Assembly (NCBI GenBank): GCA_035541415.1
Contig: DATKNI010000021.1
Span: forward strand, 1 to 64,000
DNA from: JAKAGE01 sp035541415
Lineage (GTDB): Bacteria > Patescibacteriota > Minisyncoccia > UBA6257 > 2-01-FULL-56-20
Length of the DNA stretch: 64,000 bases
Reading direction: 5' to 3'
Shown here: in pieces, positions 56,476 to 64,000 of the stretch
Layout of the letters: each line of letters starts with the position of its first letter
Numbering within the stretch: position 1 is the stretch's first letter
Position numbers and translations under genes: made by a program
Notes under the pieces: model-generated
The model's database searches: none
Seen by the model: only the letters and a program-made list of their open reading frames with translations
What the model was told of the DNA's origin: nothing

Positions 56476-57219
56476 ATGGCAAAAGATATCATCCAATGTT
56501 CCAACATAACGAAGATATATAATACCGGTGGCATCGAAACGGTCGTTCTTAAAGGAATAACGTTTTCGGTGAAAGAGGGCGAGTTTGTGGCGATCATGGG
56601 GCCGTCGGGCTCCGGGAAATCCACGCTCATGCACATCATCGGCGCGCTCGATACGCCGACCGGCGGGAGCTATTTCCTGGACGGCAAGGACCTCTCAAAA
56701 TTGTCCGACGATGAACTCGCTGATATCCGTCGCGAAAAAATCGGATTCGTCTTCCAAGCCTTCAATCTTTTGCCGCGCACCACGGTGCTGCGCAATGTCG
56801 AGCTGCCGCTCATTTATGAAGGCGTGGACAAAGAAAAGCGCGCACGGGTTGCGAAGAAGGCGCTCACAAACGCGGCGTTCCCCGAACGGTTCTGGTTCCA
56901 CCACTCAAACCAGCTTTCCGGCGGCATGATGCAGCGCGTTGCGATTGCCCGATCGCTCGTAAACGATCCGTCGATCATCCTCGCCGACGAACCGACCGGC
57001 AACCTCGATTCGCACACGGGCGAGATCGTTTTGAACACGTTCCAATCGCTCAACTTGCAGCACGGCAAGACGATCGTCCTCATCACGCACGAACTTTACG
57101 TTGCGGAACATGCCGACCGCATCATCCATATCCTTGACGGCAAAATATTAAAAGAAGAAGCCAACCACCACAAACGGATCGCAAAACACGAACCAGAACC
57201 CTTAACGTCGGCCTTTTAA
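56476..57219 (+). CDS. MacB/LolD-type ABC transporter ATPase
   Basis: A 247-aa ATP-binding subunit. It has Walker A MGPSGSGKSTLMHI, Q-loop VFQAFNLLPRTT, signature LSGGMMQRVAIARSL, Walker B ILADEPTGNLD and H-loop LITHELYVAEHAD. The EPTGNLDSHTGE motif is typical of the MacB/LolD/FtsE group, which powers mechanotransmission transporters rather than classical channels. It is 6 nt after the adaptor and 5 nt before the permease. Confidence 0.95.
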   Translation: MAKDIIQCSNITKIYNTGGIETVVLKGITFSVKEGEFVAIMGPSGSGKSTLMHIIGALDTPTGGSYFLDGKDLSKLSDDELADIRREKIGFVFQAFNLLPRTTVLRNVELPLIYEGVDKEKRARVAKKALTNAAFPERFWFHHSNQLSGGMMQRVAIARSLVNDPSIILADEPTGNLDSHTGEIVLNTFQSLNLQHGKTIVLITHELYVAEHADRIIHILDGKILKEEANHHKRIAKHEPEPLTSAF

Positions 57220-57224
57220 CAACC

Positions 57225-58472
57225 ATGAAGACAGAAGATTTATTTGAAGAAACCTATAGCGCCATCACGGTGAATAAAGTCCGTTCCGGACTCACCATGC
57301 TTGGCATTGTGATCGGCATCGCGTCGGTTATCGCGATGGTTTCGATCGGGCAGGGGACGCAGGCTTCGATTTCGGCGAGCATCAATTCGCTCGGCGCTAA
57401 TTTGCTCATCGTGATGCCGGGCGCGCAGCGGTCGTTCGGCTCTACGGTAAGTTCCGGCCTCGGCAGCTCGCACACGCTTACGCCGGACGATGCGAACGCG
57501 ATCGGTTCGAGCGTGCAGAATGTCGCAGCCGTTTCACCTTCGGTCACGGCGCGCGAGCAGGTTGTTTATAAAGGAAACAATACGAACGTCACCGTGACGG
57601 GCGCCGTGTCGGCGTATCCGCAGGTGCGAAACGTGCAGATCGATGAAGGATCGTTCATAAGCGATACCGACAATGCCGACGCAAACCGCGTGGCGGTGAT
57701 CGGCCCCACGGTATTGCAAACGCTATGGAATCCGCAGGGTACGGCGACGGCGACGCCCGACCAGGCGATCGGGCAGATTATCCGCATCGGCGGGCAGAAT
57801 TTTACGGTGATCGGCGTGACGGTTTCAAAGGGAGGCAGCGGTTTTGCCAACCAGGATAACGTCATCTACGTGCCGCTTCTCTCCGCCCAGCGATATTTCA
57901 TCGGGGATACGTCATATGTGACCGAAATCGATATCGAGGCCGCAAGCCAGCAATCGATGACCCAAGTGCAGAATGACGTCACAAACCTGCTGCTTGAGCG
58001 CCATAATATCGCCGATCCGACATCTGCCGACTTCAACATATTGAATCAAGCGGATATCGTGCAAACCGCATCAAGCGTCACGAATACGTTCACACTGCTT
58101 CTTGCTTCGATTGCCGCCATCTCGCTTCTTGTGGGCGGCATCGGCATCATGAACATGATGCTCACGACGGTCACGGAGCGCACGCGCGAGATCGGCTTGC
58201 GCAAGGCAATCGGGGCGAAAAAAGCCGACATCACGCTCCAGTTTTTGGGCGAGTCGGTGATGCTCACGTTCGCCGGCGGCCTCGTGGGCGTTGTGCTCGG
58301 CTGGGTCGCGTCAATTGCGATTTCGTATTTCTCGGGAATTACGACCACGGTTTCGATTCCGTACGTGCTTCTCGCATTCGGCGTATCGGCGGCGATCGGC
58401 ATTATCTTCGGCTATTATCCCGCAAAGCGCGCGGCCTCCCTCAATCCAATCGAGGCGTTGCGTTATGAATAA
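57225..58472 (+). CDS. MacB-type ABC transporter permease (FtsX domain)
   Basis: A 415-aa permease with four helices. The first (about 20-40, GLTMLGIVIGIASVIAMVSI, preceded by KVRSGLTMLG) is followed by a large MacB extracytoplasmic domain (about 50-270, VVYKGNNTNVTVTGA and IGQIIRIGGQNFTVIGV). Three C-terminal helices carry the FtsX signature TERTREIGLRKAIGAKK. With the adaptor and ATPase it forms a tripartite exporter; substrates may be peptides, lipids or drugs. Confidence 0.94.
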   Translation: MKTEDLFEETYSAITVNKVRSGLTMLGIVIGIASVIAMVSIGQGTQASISASINSLGANLLIVMPGAQRSFGSTVSSGLGSSHTLTPDDANAIGSSVQNVAAVSPSVTAREQVVYKGNNTNVTVTGAVSAYPQVRNVQIDEGSFISDTDNADANRVAVIGPTVLQTLWNPQGTATATPDQAIGQIIRIGGQNFTVIGVTVSKGGSGFANQDNVIYVPLLSAQRYFIGDTSYVTEIDIEAASQQSMTQVQNDVTNLLLERHNIADPTSADFNILNQADIVQTASSVTNTFTLLLASIAAISLLVGGIGIMNMMLTTVTERTREIGLRKAIGAKKADITLQFLGESVMLTFAGGLVGVVLGWVASIAISYFSGITTTVSIPYVLLAFGVSAAIGIIFGYYPAKRAASLNPIEALRYE

Positions 58473-58501
58473 AAGGTCATCATAAAAATAATTAAAAAAT
58501 C

Positions 58502-58963
58502 ATGAAAAAAATTTGGGTTGCAGTTATTGCCGTTGCGTGCGCGGGCGTGTTCTTCTATGTGGGCATGGTTTACGGCAAGAGCTTGACGGGTTCGTCCGCA
58601 GGCGCGGGCGGCCGCAATTTTGCATTCGGATCGTCGACAACGCGCGCATTCGGGCGCGGCGGCGCGAATGGCGGAGGGGGAGCGATGGGCCAGATTATTT
58701 CAGTGAACGGCAACAGCATGACGTTGCAATTGGCGAACGGAAACTCCCAGGTGGTTTTCTACGCGACATCCACTCCCGTCATTGAACCGACGTCCGTTCC
58801 TGCGGCGGCATTAAAAAATGGAATGCAGGTCGTCGTTACGGGGAGCGAGAATTCTGATGGAAGTCTTACGGCGCAGGGAATCCAGATCCGCCCGCCCGGC
58901 TTTTTCGGCGGGGCAGGAAATGGCGGAGTGCCCGTAGGCGGATCGCAGATCAACCAACAATAA
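58502..58963 (+). CDS. DUF5666-like membrane-anchored protein
   Basis: A 153-aa protein with one N-terminal helix (about 4-22, WVAVIAVACAGVFFYVGMVY), a Gly/Ser/Phe-rich linker, a small beta domain (GQIISVNGNSMTLQLANGNS, NGMQVVVTGSENSDGSLTAQ) and a Gly-rich tail. The domain matches the DUF5666 style of the gene at 54185, so the efflux operon is bracketed by two related proteins. Function unknown. Confidence 0.72.
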   Translation: MKKIWVAVIAVACAGVFFYVGMVYGKSLTGSSAGAGGRNFAFGSSTTRAFGRGGANGGGGAMGQIISVNGNSMTLQLANGNSQVVFYATSTPVIEPTSVPAAALKNGMQVVVTGSENSDGSLTAQGIQIRPPGFFGGAGNGGVPVGGSQINQQ

Positions 58964-58970
58964 AAAGAAA

Positions 58971-59000
58971 AGACAATCGCATTGATGCGGCTGTCTTTTA
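58971..59000. terminator. bidirectional terminator
   Basis: AAAAGACA-at-CGCAT-tg-ATGCG-gc-TGTCTTTT between convergent genes. Confidence 0.75.
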
Positions 59001-59573
59001 TCGTGCGGAGGGTTTGCCGGAAACCCACAGGCCGAATGCGGTGAGGAAGAAACTGCCGACCAGCGCAAAGAGGAGAACGAGGCCAACCTGGAGGGTCAAT
59101 TCGCTTTCGCGATTTTCAACTTCACGGAGCGAACGTCCCGCCATGACAAATCCGCCTGCGCCGCCTTTCACGGCGGTGACGACAACGGCGCTTCGTACGC
59201 CGGGACGCGGCTGCCACGTGAATCGGCTTTCGCCGCCCTCAGCTTGCACGGCGGGAAATACGCCGGCCGGGAGTTTCGGCAAGGCATTATCGAGGAGGCC
59301 GTCGCCCGCAACCGGCTGGCCGGAGGCGTCATAGATCACGATGTACGGATCAAGGCTTGAGGAAATATCAATGTTGCCAGCGGGAACGATGCTTGTGTCT
59401 CGCATGCCAAACGCAAGCGCAGAAGCGCCATCTTCGGCGATTTGGATTTGGGGGTCGTTGGCTGACTGGCGGTAATCCTGCTGGACGGCCGCATAAATAA
59501 GCCCGCAGCACGCGCAGATTACGAAAGCGAGCGGTATCCAGCGAATGAGTAAATCCCGCACCATTACGTTCAT
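58998..59573 (-). CDS. two-helix membrane protein with extracytoplasmic domain
   Basis: A 191-aa protein. An N-terminal helix (about 11-28, WIPLAFVICACCGLIYAA) and a C-terminal helix (about 163-184, VGLVLLFALVGSFFLTAFGL) flank an extracytoplasmic domain (SLDPYIVIYDASGQPVAGDG, AVVVTAVKGGAGGFVMAGRS). The layout resembles a sensor module (a PAS/Cache-like domain between two helices) that has lost a kinase part, but no output domain is present. No family is recognised. Confidence 0.7.
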   Translation of the reverse strand: MNVMVRDLLIRWIPLAFVICACCGLIYAAVQQDYRQSANDPQIQIAEDGASALAFGMRDTSIVPAGNIDISSSLDPYIVIYDASGQPVAGDGLLDNALPKLPAGVFPAVQAEGGESRFTWQPRPGVRSAVVVTAVKGGAGGFVMAGRSLREVENRESELTLQVGLVLLFALVGSFFLTAFGLWVSGKPSAR

Positions 59574-59588
59574 TTTATCAAGAATACG

Positions 59589-59626
59589 TTATCCACAGCG
59601 TTTTTGGTGCGGGAACGCTATATAAT
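59589..59626 (+). promoter_or_regulatory. DnaA-box-like site and TATAAT before the GH130 genes
   Basis: TTATCCACA at 59589-59597 and CTATATAAT with TATAAT at 59621-59626. The leader to ATG59684 would be about 50 nt. Confidence 0.45.
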
Positions 59627-59683
59627 AATAGGAAAGCCGCGGTCCTGGCCCGTCTTTGTCATTTAAGTATTAAGCATTCGCCA

Positions 59684-60955
59684 ATGCCGCCCCTGAACCG
59701 AACCAAAAAGGTTTCTCCCTCGAGAACGAGAAAATCGTCTGCATCTGATGCAAGACTGAGAGCGATGCTTGGCGCCAATCGAAGAACCAAAAAATCTCCG
59801 GCACGCCCCGCACCAGTCCGCCTCACGAAGGCGGCGCGGCGCGCCATGCTTCTCGATGAAATCCGCAGGGCGAGAGCCAAGCGGATGCCGGCGATAAAAA
59901 AAGAAATTCCGATCCGCCATCACGAACTCCGGCGCCACGAGGACAATCCGATCATCGAGCCGCGCGAACATCATTTTTGGGAAATGCGCGCCACATTCAA
60001 TCCTGGCGCCGTATACGCCGACAAGCGCGTGCATCTTTTATATCGCGCAATCGGCGGCGACGATGTTTCTGTTCTTGGATATGCATCAAGCAAAGACGGC
60101 TTGAACATCACCGAGCGCTTGTCTGAGCCGGCGTATGTGCCGACGTCAATCGTCAAGAAGACCAAAGCGATGCGGGCGCAGAAACCGCCGATCGCCTATC
60201 TTTCCGGCGGGGGATGGAACGGCGGCTGCGAAGACCCGCGCCTCACCATGATCGACGACCGCATTTATCTCACCTACACCGCATTCGACGGGTGGGGTTC
60301 CGTGCGCATTGCGCTCTCGTCGATCAGCGTCGAAGATTTCCTCCGCAAGGAGTGGAACTGGAGGAATCCTGCGCTTATCTCTCCGCCCGGCGAGATCCAC
60401 AAGAATTGGATGCTCTTTCCCGAAAAGATCAACGGCAAGTATGCGATCCTGCACAGCATTTCGCCGAATATCCTCATTGATTATTTTGATTCGATTGATG
60501 AGCTCGAAAACGGCCACCGTGTGATCGAGAGCACGCGCACCATGATCCCGCATCCGGAACGGTGGGATAGCTTTGTGCGCGGCGCCGGGCCGCCGCCGAT
60601 CAAGACGCGCCTCGGATGGCTGCTCTTCTATCACGCTATCGATATCCGCGATCCGGGCCGCTATAAGCTGGGGGCGATGATTCTCGATGCCGCCGATCCG
60701 ACGAGGATTTTGTATCGCTCGTCGGGTCCGATTCTCGAACCGGAGATGCACTACGAGAATAATGGCATTGCCTCGGGCATCGTATATTCATGCGGCGCCG
60801 TGGTGAAAGACGGCGAGATCTACGTGTATTACGGAGGGAGCGACAGCGTAACCTGCGTCGCCATGGCAAACCTCGAAACCTTTTTAGAGGAACTCCAGCG
60901 GTACGGTGTTCCGAAGCTGCAGCCGGAATCAAACAAGAAACATGCAAATCGTTAA
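59684..60955 (+). CDS. GH130 family glycoside phosphorylase/hydrolase, single module
   Basis: A 423-aa enzyme. A basic N-terminal extension (about 1-75, many Arg/Lys) precedes a five-bladed propeller GH130 domain. Repeated signatures are RHEDNPIIEPREHHFWEMRA with TFNPGAVY, HLLYRAIGGDDVSVLGYASS, NGGCEDPRLTMIDDRIYLTY (about 178-197), GAGPPPIKTRLGWLLFYHAI, and IYVYYGGSDSVTCVA. Family members phosphorolyse or hydrolyse beta-mannosides. Start ATG59684; the 3' end overlaps the next gene by 14 nt. Confidence 0.9.
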   Translation: MPPLNRTKKVSPSRTRKSSASDARLRAMLGANRRTKKSPARPAPVRLTKAARRAMLLDEIRRARAKRMPAIKKEIPIRHHELRRHEDNPIIEPREHHFWEMRATFNPGAVYADKRVHLLYRAIGGDDVSVLGYASSKDGLNITERLSEPAYVPTSIVKKTKAMRAQKPPIAYLSGGGWNGGCEDPRLTMIDDRIYLTYTAFDGWGSVRIALSSISVEDFLRKEWNWRNPALISPPGEIHKNWMLFPEKINGKYAILHSISPNILIDYFDSIDELENGHRVIESTRTMIPHPERWDSFVRGAGPPPIKTRLGWLLFYHAIDIRDPGRYKLGAMILDAADPTRILYRSSGPILEPEMHYENNGIASGIVYSCGAVVKDGEIYVYYGGSDSVTCVAMANLETFLEELQRYGVPKLQPESNKKHANR

Positions 60956-62861
60956 GCGTTCCCCTCACAATCCGATTCTTGCGCCGGACCCTACTTCGCC
61001 ATGGGAAGCGATGGGTACCTGCAATCCGAGCGTCGTCTATGCCGATGGCAAATATCATATGCTCTATCGGGCTTTTGCGGCCAAACAGAAGATTGGCAAC
61101 GAAGAGCTTGAGGTTTCATCCATCGGCCACGCCGTGAGCAAGGATGGCGTATCATTTGGCGAACGGAGCCGGCTCCTCTTCCCGCAATATCCGTGGGAAA
61201 AATACGGCTGCGAAGATCCGCGCGTCACCGAGTTTGAGGGGCGCCATTTCATTTTTTATACCGCCGTCGAGGCGTTCCGCGCCGAAGGCATTAAAGTTGC
61301 GGTCGCGATCACGCGCGATTTCAAGACGATCGAAGAGCGGCATCTCGTGACGCCATTCAACGCAAAAGCAATGGCGCTTTTCCCGGAACGCGTGAACGGC
61401 AAGATCGCGGCGATCCTTACGATCCACACCGACCAGCCCCCGGCGCGCATCTGCCTTGCCCTCTTTGACACCATCGAAGACCTGTGGTCGCCGGCGTATT
61501 GGAAGAAATGGTACGCCAATTGGCAGCAGTACGTGATTCCCTTCGAACAGAATTTCGAGCGCGACCAGATTGAAGTCGGTTCCCAGCCGATCAAGACCAA
61601 AGCCGGATGGCTGCTCTTCTATTCTTATATTTATAATTATTTTTCTCCGCCGCCGATTTTCGGCATCCAGGCAACGCTGCTCGACCTTAAAGATCCGAAA
61701 AAAATCGTTGGCGTCGTGAAGCGCCCGTTCCTCATCCCCGAAGAGGAATATGAACTTTATGGCCGGGTGCCGCACATCGTATTTCCGTCGGGTGCCGTCG
61801 CGACGCGGCGCGACGTCAATTTGTATTACGGAGCCGCCGATACCGTTTCGTGCGTGGCAACCCTGCCGCTCAAGGAGCTTCTGGACCAGCTCACCTTCAC
61901 GACCCAGCGCGAGCTTGTCCGGTTCGACGGCAATCCCATTCTCACGCCGATCAAAGACCATCCGTGGGAATCAAAAGCCGTTTTCAATCCCGCGGCGATT
62001 TATGAAAAACACCGCGTCCATATTTTGTATCGCGCGATGGGGGAGGATAATACATCGGTGATGGGGTACGCCGTTTCGAGCGATGGCGTGCACATCGACG
62101 AGCGCCTCGGCGTCCCTGTCTATACGCCGCGCGAGGCATTCGAAGGCAAGGGCGTTCCGGGCGGCAATTCCGGATGCGAAGATCCCCGCCTCACGAAGAT
62201 CGGCGACACGATCTACATGTGCTACACCGCATACAACGGCAAAGACGTCCCGCGGGTCGCGTTTACGTCGATCAGCGTCGATGATTTCTTGCGCCGCGAT
62301 TGGAAGTGGAAAAAACCGGCGCTCATTTCGCCGCCGGGCCTCGACGACAAAGACGCCGTGCTGTTCCCAAAAAAGATAAAAGGGAAGTACTGGTTCTTGC
62401 ACCGGTTGGGAACCGATATCTGGATTGATTCCGTGGACGACCTTGCGTTTGATAGCACGAGCAAATTTTTGGGAGGCAAGATCCTGATGCGGCCGCGCGA
62501 CACCGAATGGGATTCGCGCCGCATCGGCGGAACGTCGCCGCCGATCGAGACCGAGTACGGCTGGGTGTGCTTTTATCACGGCATCTCCAAGCGGACCGGC
62601 CACTACAACGTCCGGGCGGCCCTGCTCGACCTCGATAATCCTTCAAAAGTCCTGTATCGAACGCACGACCCGCTTCTCGAGCCAACAATGGAATACGAAA
62701 GGCACGGCATGGTGAATAACGTAGTTTTCCCGTGCGGCTCGGTGCTCCTCAAGGACAAGCTCTATGTATATTACGGCGGCGCCGACAGCGTGGTCGGCGT
62801 GGCGACCATCGATATGGATATCCTGATCGATGGTCTTGTCCGGGAAGCGCGCTTACGCTAG
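60942..62861 (+). CDS. GH130 tandem protein, two fused modules
   Basis: A 639-aa protein made of two complete GH130 propellers. Module 1 (about 1-320) opens KRSPHNPILAPDPTSPWEAM and has YGCEDPRVTEFEGRHFIFYT (about 88). Module 2 (about 323-639) opens VRFDGNPILTPIKDHPWESK and has SGCEDPRLTKIGDTIYMCYT (about 410). Both end with a (N)LYYGAADTVSCVA/ VYYGGADSVVGVA strand. With the gene before it, three modules lie in a row. Start ATG60942 (MQIVKRSPHNP) lies inside the upstream gene's end; translation is probably coupled. Confidence 0.9.
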   Translation: MQIVKRSPHNPILAPDPTSPWEAMGTCNPSVVYADGKYHMLYRAFAAKQKIGNEELEVSSIGHAVSKDGVSFGERSRLLFPQYPWEKYGCEDPRVTEFEGRHFIFYTAVEAFRAEGIKVAVAITRDFKTIEERHLVTPFNAKAMALFPERVNGKIAAILTIHTDQPPARICLALFDTIEDLWSPAYWKKWYANWQQYVIPFEQNFERDQIEVGSQPIKTKAGWLLFYSYIYNYFSPPPIFGIQATLLDLKDPKKIVGVVKRPFLIPEEEYELYGRVPHIVFPSGAVATRRDVNLYYGAADTVSCVATLPLKELLDQLTFTTQRELVRFDGNPILTPIKDHPWESKAVFNPAAIYEKHRVHILYRAMGEDNTSVMGYAVSSDGVHIDERLGVPVYTPREAFEGKGVPGGNSGCEDPRLTKIGDTIYMCYTAYNGKDVPRVAFTSISVDDFLRRDWKWKKPALISPPGLDDKDAVLFPKKIKGKYWFLHRLGTDIWIDSVDDLAFDSTSKFLGGKILMRPRDTEWDSRRIGGTSPPIETEYGWVCFYHGISKRTGHYNVRAALLDLDNPSKVLYRTHDPLLEPTMEYERHGMVNNVVFPCGSVLLKDKLYVYYGGADSVVGVATIDMDILIDGLVREARLR

Positions 62862-62886
62862 AATAGTTAAGCAACCTAACTATTCT
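62835..62886 (+). promoter_or_regulatory. marR promoter with perfect operator
   Basis: TTGTCC (62835-62840), 18 bp, TAGAAT (62859-62864). From 62860 to 62886 runs AGAATAGTTA-AGCAACC-TAACTATTCT, a 10-bp perfect inverted repeat covering the -10, the +1 region and ending on the base before ATG62887. This is where a MarR dimer would block its own promoter. Confidence 0.8.
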
Positions 62887-63321
62887 ATGGAATCGGGCAC
62901 GCCGGAATTATTGTCGCTTTTATTTACTATTGGGCGTTCCATGCGCGAGAGCATGCGCCGGAATATCCAGCGGAACGGGAAACCGGGTTCTTTTTTGCAG
63001 TTCGAAACGCTCCGGTACGTGAAAGAGCACAAACAGCCGTACATGCGCGACGTCGCCGCGTTTTTCCATATCACGCCGCCTGCGGCGACGCTTCTCATCG
63101 ACGGCCTCGTGCGCGAAAAGCTGCTCATGCGCCGGTTTGATCCAAAAGACCGCCGGGCTATCCGGATCGCGCTCACGCCGACTGGCGCGCGGTATCTGAG
63201 CAAAGGGATCGCGGCGCACCAGAAGCGGCTCGCGGCGCTCTTCAATTCACTGAACGCGGAGGAACGGTCCCAACTCATCAGGATCTTGAGGAAAATATCA
63301 AAAACCATCACAACGTCATGA
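62887..63321 (+). CDS. MarR-family transcriptional regulator
   Basis: A 144-aa winged-helix dimer. MarR features are a first helix SLLFTIGRSMRESM, FLQFETLRYVKEHKQPYMRD, the recognition helix HITPPAATLLIDGLVREKLL and the wing RRFDPKDRRAIRIALTPTGA. It overlaps the following HlyD-type gene by ATGA, so it very likely controls that exporter in response to a small ligand. The upstream in-frame extension to 62830 lies inside the GH130 gene and across the operator and is rejected. Confidence 0.93.
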   Translation: MESGTPELLSLLFTIGRSMRESMRRNIQRNGKPGSFLQFETLRYVKEHKQPYMRDVAAFFHITPPAATLLIDGLVREKLLMRRFDPKDRRAIRIALTPTGARYLSKGIAAHQKRLAALFNSLNAEERSQLIRILRKISKTITTS

Positions 63322-64000
63322 AAACTTTTTTAATCAAATACAAAACGATTCTCGCCGTAGCGGGCGTCGTGATCGTCGTCGGCGGAACGTATTGGTACGT
63401 CGCCTCGAGCCGACCGCCCGTATTCGGGAGCGTGACTGCGCAGAAGGGCAATGTCACCGCCTCGCTCGATGAACAAGGGACGGTGCTTGCCGAAAACAGC
63501 GTAAACCTTTCGTTCCAGACCGGCGGACAGATTGCGTCGCTTGCCGTGCAGGAAGGGGATCACGTGGGAGCCGGAACCGTGCTTGCGAGCCTTGACACGT
63601 CGGCGTTGAACGCAGCCGTTACCCAGGCGAATGCTGGCATTGCTGCGGCGCAGGCCCAACTCGATTCGCTCCAAAGCGGGACGCGTCCGGAACAGCTTGC
63701 GATTGATCAAACTGCCGTCGAGAATGCGTCGGCTGCGATCGGCGCCGCGATTGGGAGCGCCTACACTGCGGCGGATGACGCGATCCATAATCAGACCGAT
63801 GTTCTTTTCAGCACGCCGAACGGGACGCCTTTATTCCTGATTGCAACGATTAATTCCCAGTCGGCCATTAACATCCAGAGTCAGCGCGTTGCGATCGGAA
63901 CGTCGCTTGCGGGTTGGTATGGGGCGATGAATGCCGCGACGAGCAGCGAAACCGAACTTGCAACCCTGGGTCTCACGACGCTCAACCAGATTGCGTCATA
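63318..64000 (+). CDS. HlyD-type efflux adaptor, cut by window end
   Basis: The first 227 codons of a membrane-fusion protein. A helix (about 9-27, TILAVAGVVIVVGGTYWYVA) is followed by the first lipoyl half (SLDEQGTVLAENSVNLSFQT, IASLAVQEGDHVGAGTVLAS) and the rising coiled-coil (ALNAAVTQANAGIAAAQAQL). The frame stays open to base 64000. It is coupled to marR by ATGA and is the second adaptor in 10 kb. An ABC or RND partner is expected beyond the window. Confidence 0.9.
   Translation, partial: MKTFLIKYKTILAVAGVVIVVGGTYWYVASSRPPVFGSVTAQKGNVTASLDEQGTVLAENSVNLSFQTGGQIASLAVQEGDHVGAGTVLASLDTSALNAAVTQANAGIAAAQAQLDSLQSGTRPEQLAIDQTAVENASAAIGAAIGSAYTAADDAIHNQTDVLFSTPNGTPLFLIATINSQSAINIQSQRVAIGTSLAGWYGAMNAATSSETELATLGLTTLNQIAS

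Overview
The window reads as chromosome of a Candidate Phyla Radiation bacterium (Patescibacteria, most likely Paceibacteria/Parcubacteria). The evidence is indirect but consistent: DUF11 surface proteins with poly-glycine linkers, CAP, GtrA, SIMPL, DUF5667, DUF5666 and PEBP proteins, a two-domain PGI/PMI, a short ProRS without editing insert, a Nth without an iron-sulfur cluster, very short intergenic gaps, and UGA used as an ordinary stop. By eye the DNA is moderately GC-rich. No 16S gene is present, so the placement is inference.

Layout. 1-1812: right end of an integrated element, with a large serine recombinase whose 3' end runs into the 3' end of a tRNA-Gly(CCC) gene. 1813-5450: a relic of an ABC ATPase, then a giant DUF11 surface protein. 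5482-9770: CAP protein, DNA primase and the main sigma factor. 9750-11160: zinc-type small protein, a deleted mpg glycosylase relic and Nth. 11170-12050: two small orphan genes. 12051-24374: the whole UvrABC set (uvrB, uvrA, shortened uvrC), ASCH, ABC-F, a BtpA-like protein, an ABC exporter and TsaC. 24387-33330: FAD oxidase, ProRS, the mreB-mreC-mreD-pbp2 wall-elongation operon, GalT-like, and L21. 33413-41237: TpiA, SIMPL, GtrA, MurB, HPF, SecA and a P-loop kinase. 41238-45171: ECF sigma/DUF5667 pair, tRNA-binding protein, FKBP and an orphan response regulator. 45189-50803: a G6PDH-6PGDH fusion, a 6S-like RNA, CBS protein, PGI/PMI and a Cas4-like nuclease. 50869-59573: small orphans, PEBP, a second ECF sigma unit, and a MacAB-type efflux operon. 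59684-64000: three GH130 modules in two genes, a MarR regulator with a perfect operator, and a second HlyD-type adaptor cut by the window end.

Two expression styles stand out. Housekeeping genes usually have an (often extended) -10 box whose first base lies 11-14 nt before the ATG, so the start codon is the predicted +1 and the messages would be leaderless. Small orphan genes instead carry a -35/-10 pair with about 17-bp spacing, a real 5' UTR and a strong Shine-Dalgarno. The same strong promoters also drive short terminated transcripts with no protein gene.

How the genes work together: peptidoglycan growth and the cell surface (MreBCD, PBP2, MurB, CAP, DUF11 with peptidoglycan-binding domain), nucleotide excision repair (UvrABC), sugar metabolism (G6PDH-6PGDH, PGI/PMI, TpiA, GalT-like, GH130) and regulated export (ECF units, MacAB, MarR-HlyD).
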